Notes under the pieces: generated by a model
Told to the model about the DNA's origin: nothing
The model's database searches: none
What the model saw: only the letters and a program-made list of their open reading frames with translations
Source: a virus
Direction: 5' to 3' (one strand)
Length of the DNA: 20,377 bases
Virus record (IMG/VR): IMGVR_UViG_3300044946_000033
Coordinates: 1 to 20,377 of that record
Shown here: piece by piece, positions 13,281 to 20,377 of the stretch
How the letters are laid out: each line of letters opens with the position of its first letter
Numbering within the stretch: the first letter of the stretch is position 1
Position numbers and translations under genes: made by a program

Positions 13281-13980
13281 TTGTCCTCAATGGTTCCAAG
13301 CTGCTCTAACCCGCATCGGCGGCGTGAATCAATACCGAGAGCCGATCTTCAAACTCGTCTGGTCTGAGAACGAGCGCATGGTCATCGGCGGTCGCTGGAA
13401 GAACGGGTTTGAGGGCTACAAACAAGCTCCAGCGATACCAGGAGAACCTTGCTGGGCGCTGATGGTCTGGGAGCCTGCGGAAGTCTCTGGAGGGTCATAC
13501 GAGAGCTGGCAGCGAGACTTCAGGGATGAAGAAACAGGGCTTTTGGCGGTCGGTGGTTATCCGAAATACGGCGCCTATCGAGTCCTGCAAAAGTTTTTAC
13601 ATCGAGAGATTATTCAGCAGCCTCAAGCAAAGCAGGTGTGGGACGGGCCAATTATTCGGACGGTAGTAACGCAGCAGTTGAAAACCCGAACGTACAAGAT
13701 GGAGCCTTGCGGTTTCATGCTTGACGTCATGCTTCCGATATTGATGGCGTGGAGACGTTTATCAAATCACGCGAAAGTTGCTGCTTTAAGACAGCAGGAG
13801 CAGGAACGGAAAGACGAGCACATGAAGCGGGTGAAGGACGCACGGGACGGTACAAGAATGGGCCGCACCATGCGTTCTTCGCAGTTGGTTCAGAAGCGTG
13901 CCGAGGTTATTGAGCGCGGCATGAAACAGGCAATGGCTTTAGCTTCCCAGTGTGGTTTGGGAATGAGATTGGAGACATAA
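13273..13980 (+). CDS. Conserved-looking phage head-region protein, unknown function
   Basis: 235 residues from TTG 13273 (the longer start, TTG 13246, would add nine residues). The N-terminal half has a pattern I associate with a widespread unnamed phage protein: RIGGVNQYREPIFKLVWSEN, then GEPCWALMVWEP and GGYPKYGAYRVLQKF. The second half is a long charged helix (about residues 165-225; QEQERKDEHMKRVKDARDG) that looks like a coiled coil. It overlaps the GroES-like gene by eight bases and ends directly before the next ATG. Its place between capsid and adaptor genes suggests a head or connector role. I cannot name it. Confidence 0.7.
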   Translation: MRDCPQWFQAALTRIGGVNQYREPIFKLVWSENERMVIGGRWKNGFEGYKQAPAIPGEPCWALMVWEPAEVSGGSYESWQRDFRDEETGLLAVGGYPKYGAYRVLQKFLHREIIQQPQAKQVWDGPIIRTVVTQQLKTRTYKMEPCGFMLDVMLPILMAWRRLSNHAKVAALRQQEQERKDEHMKRVKDARDGTRMGRTMRSSQLVQKRAEVIERGMKQAMALASQCGLGMRLET

Positions 13981-14781
13981 ATGGCATCAATCAGCACAAT
14001 TCCTTTCGGCGATAAGCGTACTCAAGGTGCTATGCGCGGCGCAAACCCTGAGAACTTCAATGTGTTTTTCTCCGGCCATTCGATGAGAGAGCCACGGAGG
14101 TTCATTTACATCCACACAGTCGCGAAAAAGAGCGAAGTCATCACGCGAATTTTGTTTCCCAAGTTATTTTTGCGCGCGTGTGAGAGTGGGGAACGATATG
14201 TGACTTGCGGCGTTGTTCCCGATCCCATTTCACAAACGAGTCCAGACCAGGAACGCGGTGGATCAAGGATCGACGAACACGACGGATGGAGAGCGGCCAT
14301 TGACATGCTCAATCCGCGTAACATCTCGAATGATCCTTTTCTTGGGACAAACAACCCGGATTTCTTCGCCAACCGCAACGGATCGAACCTAATTGCTCTC
14401 GGCTTCTGGCCGTCGCTGAACGAAACTCCAAACGACGAAGAAATCAAGCTCGCAGAAAAGAATCGCGACACGCGCTATCGCTGGCTGGCAAAAGAATCGC
14501 AACGTCTTGCTCATAAGTCGAAGAAAGACCTCGATGAATTTCTCCAGACTTATCCAGAGACCTACACCGCGTTGGACTCTCTGAATATCAAGACGGATTG
14601 GCACACGCCATCGATTGTGACTTCCACCTGCCCGAATTGTGGAGATGAAATCAAACAAGGTCTTGCGTTCCATAAGTCCAGTGTCACCGACAAACTCTGC
14701 GTGATTGATCCGGAAAAGGCGTACAGGGCCAAGGCGATCACGAAAGAAGAGTACGAGGAATTAGTTACGGCTCCGGCCTAA
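13981..14781 (+). CDS. Hypothetical protein with a C-terminal zinc-binding-type site
   Basis: 266 residues. GGAGA lies a few bases before ATG 13981. The N-terminal part contains beta-type stretches (FNVFFSGHSMREPRRFIYIHTVAKK and ITRILFPKLFL, from about residue 26). The C-terminal part holds C217/C220 (CPNCGDEIKQG), H231 and C240 in an order that could form one zinc site, followed by EKAYRAKAITKEEYEEL, which resembles the helical end of proteins that describe short treble-clef or rubredoxin-like knuckles. Metal binding is inference. It starts immediately after the preceding stop, so it is cotranslated with it. Family not recognised. Confidence 0.65.
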   Translation: MASISTIPFGDKRTQGAMRGANPENFNVFFSGHSMREPRRFIYIHTVAKKSEVITRILFPKLFLRACESGERYVTCGVVPDPISQTSPDQERGGSRIDEHDGWRAAIDMLNPRNISNDPFLGTNNPDFFANRNGSNLIALGFWPSLNETPNDEEIKLAEKNRDTRYRWLAKESQRLAHKSKKDLDEFLQTYPETYTALDSLNIKTDWHTPSIVTSTCPNCGDEIKQGLAFHKSSVTDKLCVIDPEKAYRAKAITKEEYEELVTAPA

Positions 14782-14865
14782 CGAACTTCGCAGGAGTCAG
14801 CCCCGGATGATAGGCGCCATGTCTCCGCTGACTTTTTCGGGGCGCTCCGGCGAAGAAAGGATCAT
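14782..14865 (+). promoter_or_regulatory. Bistable leader before the 14866 gene: long hairpin or terminator-like hairpin
   Basis: Two exclusive folds are visible. Fold one: CTTCGCAGGAG (14786-14796) pairs with CTCCGGCGAAG (14845-14855), 10 of 11 positions, and inside it CCCCG (14801-14805) pairs with CGGGG (14838-14842). Fold two: AGTCAGC (14795-14801) pairs perfectly with GCTGACT (14827-14833), directly followed by TTTT, like an intrinsic terminator with a large loop. The overlap of the left arms makes them compete. An attenuator is possible; whether either forms is untested. Confidence 0.45.
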
Positions 14866-15690
14866 ATGCCCATCGGCGGAATCACCGGACCTTACCCGAA
14901 CCTGCAATCCATCGCCGATCTTTTCCGCAGCGGCATAAATGACACCTTCAACAATGCAGGTGGTCAAGGGACTGGTTACGGCGGAGGGGCGGGAATTATC
15001 ATGCCCAACTCCAACCCCGATCTTTTGACGTTCATGGGTTCCGCGATTCAGGAAGTCTTTTCCGATTTAAGCAATGTCGGCTCTCCAGAACTCGTAATCG
15101 ACAACTATATTCTCGAAGGCATTCCAGCACTCACAACCCAAGACCCGACCGTACAGGTTTCACTTTCTTACTCGGGATACTTCAACGGAGTCACGAATAG
15201 CGATCAATGGACTCTTCCCGGAATTTTGACCAGACTCTCAAAAGTTTCTGAGCGGTGGTCGAATACGACTGACAGTTTTGTGCCGATGCAAATGTCCCCC
15301 TTTGGCATGGCCCAGCAATGGCAGGGGGATCGAATGGGAACGTGGGAGATGAGGCAAGGTTCTTTGTGGATGCCTGGTTGCCTTCAGCCGGTCGATCTTT
15401 CGCTTAGAGGAAGGATTTCCTTTCCGATCCCGATGGGACCAAACCTGAATTTCACAACGACCTTTGTTCCGATTCTGGTTTCTCAAAACGCAATCGTCGC
15501 GAAGATGCTGATTTTGTACGCGAAGAGATTCGCACCTGAAAACTATCAGATGGCCGTAGCCGATGAGCAGAGACTGATGGCGAAACTCCGCTTGGAGACG
15601 GTAAGACAGTTGCAAGCCGCAGAGAGTTTTAGGGAAGCATTTGGAAACGAGGCCACTGCTGATTTTTCTATTCAATGGAGTTGGCTCTGA
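14866..15690 (+). CDS. Probable head-tail adaptor or structural protein, unknown family
   Basis: 274 residues. N terminus Gly/Asn-rich (residues 25-50, NNAGGQGTGYGGGAGI), central beta-rich region with Trp and Ser, then a helical C-terminal segment (residues 210-262; AKMLILYAKRFAPENYQMAVADEQRLMAKL). The sequence of an accessible-strand hydrophobic helix followed by APENY and a charged helix resembles phage connector and tail-tube adaptor proteins that summarise as column-type helices, but I cannot place it in a family. Its 3' end overlaps the convergent endonuclease gene by 19 bases. The ribosome site AAAGGA ends six bases before the ATG, inside the leader's 3' part. Confidence 0.6.
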   Translation: MPIGGITGPYPNLQSIADLFRSGINDTFNNAGGQGTGYGGGAGIIMPNSNPDLLTFMGSAIQEVFSDLSNVGSPELVIDNYILEGIPALTTQDPTVQVSLSYSGYFNGVTNSDQWTLPGILTRLSKVSERWSNTTDSFVPMQMSPFGMAQQWQGDRMGTWEMRQGSLWMPGCLQPVDLSLRGRISFPIPMGPNLNFTTTFVPILVSQNAIVAKMLILYAKRFAPENYQMAVADEQRLMAKLRLETVRQLQAAESFREAFGNEATADFSIQWSWL

Positions 15691-16196
15691 TGGACGAATT
15701 CGCCGTGAATTTCGAGTGCTGCAATTCGATAGGCTTCTGCGGCCGATTCTCGCGTGAGAAACGTTCCGAGATGTCGTTTTACGCCACCGAATTTGATTGC
15801 GGATTGCCATTTTCCCTTGCGGGGCCATACTCCCCTGAATCCAGAGGTATTGCTGCGCCGCAGAGAATAATTGCACTGGTTTTGAGAATGGGTGGCTTTG
15901 CGAAGATTGGCGCGACGATTATCCAAACGGTTGCCATTGCGGTGATCTGGCATCAACTGATGGCCAGAAGTTCCGAGGATATACGCATGAAGTCCCTTGT
16001 ATCTATATCTGCCGTTTTCATCAAGAATTGCTGCCGCCGCGTAATATCCGTCGCTTCTAGTGTCTTTATGGGCATTCCAGTTGTGAAGTTGAACATACGG
16101 TGCGTCTTCGCGGTCGATAAGAGAGAACTTTTCTTGCGTCAGAGTAACGTATGCAATCGACGGACCAATGGGAATGATAATCTTTCGTTTGGGCAT
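15672..16196 (-). CDS. HNH homing endonuclease with AP2-like DNA-binding domain
   Basis: 174 residues on the strand opposite to all surrounding late genes. Residues 65-106 are an HNH module: H70 in YKGLH, D84-H85 in MPDHRNGN, then LDNRRANLRKATHSQNQCN. Residues 107-165 form an AP2-like domain (SGFRGVWPRKGKWQSAIK, RHLGTF, ESAAEAYRIAALEIHGEF), which binds DNA in this family. The chosen start, 16196, has AGGAG seven bases upstream; the frame is open 14 codons further but without support. It has its own promoter and overlaps the adaptor gene tail to tail. It is a free-standing selfish nuclease rather than part of a visible intron. Confidence 0.9.
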   Translation of the reverse strand: MPKRKIIIPIGPSIAYVTLTQEKFSLIDREDAPYVQLHNWNAHKDTRSDGYYAAAAILDENGRYRYKGLHAYILGTSGHQLMPDHRNGNRLDNRRANLRKATHSQNQCNYSLRRSNTSGFRGVWPRKGKWQSAIKFGGVKRHLGTFLTRESAAEAYRIAALEIHGEFVHQSQLH

Positions 16197-16258
16197 GGGT
16201 TCACTCCTAAGGTGATTTGCGCAAGCGGGTCTGAACACCCAAATGCGACCATGCGCTA

Positions 16259-16287
16259 ATTTTAGCAGCAGCGCGAGGAGCGCTCAA
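16259..16287 (-). promoter_or_regulatory. Promoter of the HNH-AP2 endonuclease
   Basis: Minus strand: TTGAGC (16287-16282, four of six), a 17-base spacer, TAAAAT (16264-16259, five of six). This puts the transcript start about 55 bases before the endonuclease ATG. The promoter lies within the leader of the next plus-strand gene. Confidence 0.5.
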
Positions 16288-16299
16288 ACAAATAACTGC

Positions 16300-16316
16300 C
16301 GCGCTGAGGAGGCGCG
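16300..16316 (+). promoter_or_regulatory. Ribosome site displayed in a hairpin loop
   Basis: CGCGC (16300-16304) pairs with GCGCG (16312-16316), leaving TGAGGAG in the loop, so most of the Shine-Dalgarno of the 16323 gene would be exposed between two stem arms. A neighbouring GCGC/GCGC hairpin (16271-16274 with 16280-16283) frames a second GAGGA. Pairing is seen; its effect is unknown. Confidence 0.4.
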
Positions 16317-16322
16317 TCTCGT

Positions 16323-17186
16323 ATGGCTGGAAATGGCATCGTTTATCTTCAGGTCTCTGAATTTTCTTTGGCAGGTATTGACCACACCCGCCGCAGAACC
16401 ATCGTCGAAGGTCAGGCGATTGTCGCCGAAGCCCAAAATTCTCTCGCAACTTTGACCATCGTCGCAGGCGGGACGGGATGGGTTGCGAATGACCAATTTA
16501 CCCTTCCGGGTGGTACGGGAGGCATCGGCAAGGTCGCCACAGTCACTGGCAGCGCAGCAGCTACCGTTTCCATCGTCTCGGCAGGCTACGGATACACAGC
16601 GGCTACTGGCGCGGCGGCAACGGCCATTCTGCCATCTTCGGGAAGCGGCTTGACGATCACAACGACCGTGACGGCCGGCGCAGCGCCTATTTTGATCACC
16701 GGCTGGAAGATTGTCTCGAATGTCCTGACGTTCACGGCGGTCAATTCCCTGACTACTGGCGGAGGACAATCAATCACGGTCACAGGTTTCACTGGATCAC
16801 TGTTTTATCTCAATGGAACCTACACCACCTCGTCAGCGACGGCGAGCACAATTGTCGTTCCTTTGACTGCTCCAAATGGATCGGGAACGCAGTATGCTCT
16901 AGCCGTTCTCCAGCCGAATTACACGACCGGAGGCTTGCCGATCAATTACAACTTCATCGGCATCAACGGTACGCCAAATCCCATCCCGACCGTGGGGCCG
17001 CTTTCGACTCCGAATCCGATTCAATTCACGACCTTGGCAGGATCGGCTTTCAATTACGGGGTCAATCTCACCCAGCCCGTGAATCTGATGAAGATTTCAA
17101 GCGGGGTCACCGAAGTATCGAACGGCTCAGCGGTGACCGCAGATACCATTCGGTTTCGCGCGGAGTTCGTGAACAATAACTTCTAA
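16323..17186 (+). CDS. Virion structural protein with glycine-rich beta repeat
   Basis: 287 residues, almost entirely Gly, Ser, Thr, Val and Ala beta strands. Residues 45-102 contain a motif common in phage tail and fibre proteins: AGGTGWVANDQFTLPGG, then GGIGKVATVTGS and VSAGYGYTAATGAAATA. The middle and C-terminal regions (residues 120-287) are further beta domains. No catalytic motif. AGGAGG (16307-16312) lies ten bases before ATG. Its stop overlaps the next start (TAATG), so it is coupled with the large tail gene. A tail or fibre component is the likely role; the exact part is unknown. Confidence 0.7.
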   Translation: MAGNGIVYLQVSEFSLAGIDHTRRRTIVEGQAIVAEAQNSLATLTIVAGGTGWVANDQFTLPGGTGGIGKVATVTGSAAATVSIVSAGYGYTAATGAAATAILPSSGSGLTITTTVTAGAAPILITGWKIVSNVLTFTAVNSLTTGGGQSITVTGFTGSLFYLNGTYTTSSATASTIVVPLTAPNGSGTQYALAVLQPNYTTGGLPINYNFIGINGTPNPIPTVGPLSTPNPIQFTTLAGSAFNYGVNLTQPVNLMKISSGVTEVSNGSAVTADTIRFRAEFVNNNF

Positions 17187-20100
17187 TGCACGGAACTTCA
17201 CAGGGCGTTCCTGTACCTCTTTCGGGGATCGGCGGATTAGTCACATTGGCTAAACCTGAGACGGTCCCCGAAGGCGCATCTCCACGTACATATAACACCG
17301 ATTTCAATGTCGGTTCAGCAAAAACTCGTGCGGGCCTTACTGGAGCCATCACTTACTCGGGCAGCAGCGTAGGACCGTCTGGTGGCGGCGCGGCAGTCGA
17401 TACATCGCTCGGTGGCGCAGTCTGGGCGAATCCTACCAATGCACTTCTGAACACTGGCGTCTATGCGACGGCATCGCTCAGCCCTACCGTCACGCTCACA
17501 ATAACAACGATTCAAGTAGTAAACTTCGGGCCGCGCGTTCCTGGGGGATTGACTGTCACCTTCACAACGACTCCGGTAAGTGGCGAGACCTATACTTTCG
17601 CTGGACTCACAACTTTTACTGAGCTAAACGGTCAATCCCTTGTTGGAGGTGCGGTAACAGGAAATTCGATTTCTTTTCAATATAGTTCAGATCCTCCTGC
17701 ATATGGTCCAGCGTCTGACACCGGGACCGGCAGTTACCAATTCTCAGCTTTCACTGATGCCCTCGATATTACGCATTTCGGTTTCTCGGTTCCATCTACA
17801 AATTCACCTCTCGGCTTCGTTGTCAATGTCAAAGCATATGGTTTTCCAGCAGACTTGACGGTCCAAATGCTCAAGGCAGGCGTGCCGGTTGGGAATACTA
17901 TTTCTATCCCTCTCGGATCATCCGTTAGCACTCTTACTTTTGGCAATTCCAATGATCTGTTCGGTTCTTCGTGGGCTTATTCCGACCTCAACAATACAGG
18001 TTTCGGCGTTCGCATTACGGCCACGAGTCCATTTAATGCAGCAAACGTTTTCGTCGGATACGTGACTCTTCAGGTCTTTGTCGCTCCCGCAGCATGCAAT
18101 ATGAACTGGGTTGGACCATTTGTTGCTCAAAACGGAGATGTAAAAAATCTTTACCTCGACGCGGACGGGAATTTCTGGGTTGAGGACGTGACAAATAATC
18201 AAGGCGTTTTGACTTTGGCAATGGAAGGAATCACGCCGGGAAGCTATGCAGTCGGGATCAACGGGCCTGATGTTGAATATGTGGCAATCTCGAATGGTCA
18301 AAGCGGTTCTGACATGCCCCTTCAATGGACTCCGCGATGGATTGACAGGATCACGCAGGTAGGACCCGGAGCAGCTCCGGCATTTTCTCCCATTGCCGCG
18401 AATACAAACACCTTTGGTATCGCGACGATCACCCAACCTCCGGAAAATTCCGACATCACCGATCCGGGAAATATCTCTGTTTTGATGTGGTCAGCAGGTC
18501 CAAGTTCTACCGCTCCCGGAAATGTCATTACCGTGTTTTATTCGCCATCTTTTTATTCTGGCGCGCCGCAACCCGGAGCAGAGGATATGGTTCTGGTCAA
18601 CGCTTTTAATTCGGGGAATCCTGTCTACGTCTACATCAGCGGGACGGCTTTTGGATCAGGAACCTACTTAGTAACGTCTGTCGGAAACGCCCTTCCTCCG
18701 GGAGTAGATCACTTCCGTTATTACTTCACGGTCCAAGCCGCGACTTCAAATTATCAGCGACTCGTGGAGACTCCTGGTCAGTACCAAATGACCCTGGCGA
18801 CCATGACGACAAGCGTTCCGGTTCCTGGACTTGAAGTCGGAAATGACATCACCATCGCAAGCGCTTCTGTACCTGCGTGGGATGCTCAGTGGCCCATTTC
18901 TCAGACCTTAAATTCTGGGGTCATGCAGATCACGCAGACCAGTGTCACCGGATCAGTCGCGACATACAATTACTCGGTCGTTTCAGGTGCAAATCCGGTT
19001 GTGGGGCAGCTTGTCACAATCACAAACACGGAAAATGCAGATGGAGCGCTGAATGGAACGAATCTGACCATCGTTTCTGTCTCGGGAGGGTCCTCGGGCA
19101 CTTTCACGATCAATGTCTCTGTGACTTCAGCTTCATCTGTCCCTGAAGATGGTCAGGCCACAACCGCAGGCACGATCTTCGCTTTCGATCCCGGCGTCGA
19201 GACTTTAGGGACCTCAGGTAATCCGATTCTAGGAAACTCGACAGGCGGGACTTTGACGTTCGTCTCTTCGGCGGCGCAGTTAATCGGCGTCGGAACGAGA
19301 GAAGGCTCAGTCATCTTCATCACGAGGAATGGATACTACACTGCTCCTGCTCCTCCAGTCACTTTTACTTGTCCTGAAAACACAACTGCCCTTGCGGTCA
19401 CGCAGATTCCAGTTGGACCGCCTAATGTCATTGCCAGAGGAATTATTCTGACTGAACCGGGACAGAACGGAGTGCCGGGCGCAAATTTCTTCATGATCCC
19501 CACGCCCGTTCAGTACATTGTCGAAAACGTCTCTTACACCGCGAGTTCGTTCATCATCAACGACAACACTTCGACCTCAGCGCAATTCAGTTTCACTGAT
19601 TCTGTTCTTTTGGATGCTCTTGCAGTTGACGTGTACGGTTATAACCTCTTCAATCAGATTGAAATTGGTGACTGCGGATGGGTTGCGAGTTATGACAGTA
19701 GGAATTTCTACGGTCTGTGCTGGAATAAGGTTCAGAACTTCGTCAATCTTTCTTTTGACGGCGGCTATTTGCCTTCTGGTCAGTTAGCTCCTTTGGGTTG
19801 GAGCCAGCCCGATATTTATGGTCAGTTGGTCGTGAGTCCGAAATTCGGGAATGCTTATTATATCCAAAACACAAGCGGCGGAACTTTGGGCGTTGCCGGA
19901 TTGATTTCGCAGACCGCTTTCGAGGACGCTTACCAGCAACCAATCATCGAACCGAACACCGCGTATTCAGTGAGAGTCACGGCGAGAATTCCTTCGAGTC
20001 TTACGATAGGAAATCTGGTCATTTCACTGACTGGCGGGGGGATTGTTTACGGTTCTTTCACTCTTCCGTTTGCCAGCATGAATTCGAGCTTTGCAATTTA

Positions 20101-20377
20101 CTCCGGGAATCTTTTAACAACGGAATTCACGACCGTTCCGCCGAATCTCATCCTGAATGTTTCAGCAACAGCGATTGAAAGCGGAGCGGATGTTGAGATT
20201 GACCGCGTTGAGCTTTATCCGACCGCAATCCCGATCCTTACAACGACTGTTTATGGTTCTTACGCAGGACTCCCAGAGCAAGTTGATTCCGTGACCGGAG
20301 CAGTTGGTTTTTCAAGTGAAAATCAGCAGCCAATAAACGGCGCGATGGTCATGTACGACACGTTCTATGGCCTGAAG
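17186..20377 (+). CDS. Very large beta-rich tail or fibre protein, cut by the right edge
   Basis: An unbroken frame of 1064 codons from ATG 17186 to the window end with no stop. The N terminus (residues 1-50, GVPVPLSGIGGLVTLAKPE, GASPRTYNTDFNVGSAKTR) looks like a phage tail-tip entry seen repeatedly in metagenomic phages, from memory. The middle is a run of Ig-like or fibronectin-like beta segments, including LDADGNFWVEDVT at about residue 324. Residues 921-1015 (NTAYSVRVTARIP to IDRVELYPTAIP) resemble a jelly-roll carbohydrate-binding module. Probable receptor-binding or tail-tip protein. Codon use is even throughout, and no frameshift is seen in the part visible. Confidence 0.75.
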   Translation, partial: MHGTSQGVPVPLSGIGGLVTLAKPETVPEGASPRTYNTDFNVGSAKTRAGLTGAITYSGSSVGPSGGGAAVDTSLGGAVWANPTNALLNTGVYATASLSPTVTLTITTIQVVNFGPRVPGGLTVTFTTTPVSGETYTFAGLTTFTELNGQSLVGGAVTGNSISFQYSSDPPAYGPASDTGTGSYQFSAFTDALDITHFGFSVPSTNSPLGFVVNVKAYGFPADLTVQMLKAGVPVGNTISIPLGSSVSTLTFGNSNDLFGSSWAYSDLNNTGFGVRITATSPFNAANVFVGYVTLQVFVAPAACNMNWVGPFVAQNGDVKNLYLDADGNFWVEDVTNNQGVLTLAMEGITPGSYAVGINGPDVEYVAISNGQSGSDMPLQWTPRWIDRITQVGPGAAPAFSPIAANTNTFGIATITQPPENSDITDPGNISVLMWSAGPSSTAPGNVITVFYSPSFYSGAPQPGAEDMVLVNAFNSGNPVYVYISGTAFGSGTYLVTSVGNALPPGVDHFRYYFTVQAATSNYQRLVETPGQYQMTLATMTTSVPVPGLEVGNDITIASASVPAWDAQWPISQTLNSGVMQITQTSVTGSVATYNYSVVSGANPVVGQLVTITNTENADGALNGTNLTIVSVSGGSSGTFTINVSVTSASSVPEDGQATTAGTIFAFDPGVETLGTSGNPILGNSTGGTLTFVSSAAQLIGVGTREGSVIFITRNGYYTAPAPPVTFTCPENTTALAVTQIPVGPPNVIARGIILTEPGQNGVPGANFFMIPTPVQYIVENVSYTASSFIINDNTSTSAQFSFTDSVLLDALAVDVYGYNLFNQIEIGDCGWVASYDSRNFYGLCWNKVQNFVNLSFDGGYLPSGQLAPLGWSQPDIYGQLVVSPKFGNAYYIQNTSGGTLGVAGLISQTAFEDAYQQPIIEPNTAYSVRVTARIPSSLTIGNLVISLTGGGIVYGSFTLPFASMNSSFAIYSGNLLTTEFTTVPPNLILNVSATAIESGADVEIDRVELYPTAIPILTTTVYGSYAGLPEQVDSVTGAVGFSSENQQPINGAMVMYDTFYGLK

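Noticed and set aside
15238-15876. Minus-strand frame of 212 codons
   Set aside because: Lies across the 14866 gene and the end of the HNH gene; basic, repetitive shadow product.
15675-16259. Plus-strand frame of 194 codons opposite the HNH-AP2 gene
   Set aside because: The opposite strand carries unmistakable HNH and AP2-like motifs; the plus frame has none.
1-20377. CRISPR arrays, insertion sequences, integrase or attachment sites
   Set aside because: No regularly spaced repeats, no transposase motifs and no integrase-like frame were seen anywhere in the window.

Overview
This window is a stretch of a tailed double-stranded DNA bacteriophage (Caudoviricetes) genome or a prophage. The main evidence is an ordered packaging and head-morphogenesis cassette: lysis genes, small and large terminase, portal, an acidic helical scaffold-like protein, the probable major capsid protein, connector-type genes, then very large beta-rich tail genes. 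Base composition is moderately GC-rich. Several of the beta-rich structural proteins resemble, from memory, phage-type proteins seen in Acidobacteriota-associated and soil metagenomic contigs. That host link is a weak inference. No integrase, repressor, rRNA, tRNA or host gene is visible.

Layout. Positions 1-644 hold a minus-strand operon: a 133-residue unknown protein, a 36-residue zinc-ribbon protein, and the first nine codons of a third gene that leaves the window on the left. Positions 645-931 are a divergent promoter region with an AT-rich centre, which fires this minus operon one way and the late genes the other way. From 932 rightward, nearly everything is on the plus strand and tightly packed, often with ATGA or TAATG overlaps. 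The order is a beta-sandwich-like structural protein, GH24 endolysin, two small membrane proteins (holin candidates) and a small alanine-rich protein (932-2725); TerS and TerL (2812-4882); five small genes including a histidine-rich protein and an Ig-like protein (4891-6477); portal (6485-9130); scaffold (9231-10553); major capsid protein (10809-12206); a GroES-like co-chaperonin (12912-13280); two unknown head or connector genes; a probable adaptor-region protein (14866-15690); a beta-repeat structural protein; and a tail protein of at least 1064 residues that is cut by the right edge.

Two free-standing homing-type endonuclease genes interrupt this cassette: an endonuclease VII-type gene just after the capsid gene, and an HNH plus AP2-like gene on the opposite strand at 15672-16196. 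Each has its own promoter-like sequence, as expected of genetic cargo.

The most unusual signal is in the few non-coding gaps of this otherwise compact genome. The gaps before the zinc-ribbon gene, the scaffold gene, the capsid gene and the 14866 gene each contain dense, mutually consistent complementary helices. Several have GNRA-type loops, crossing (pseudoknot) pairings or two mutually exclusive folds. The 255-base element before the capsid gene is the largest and is the best candidate for an undescribed structured RNA. I could not run a covariance search or a folding program, so all RNA claims rest on base complementarity read by eye.
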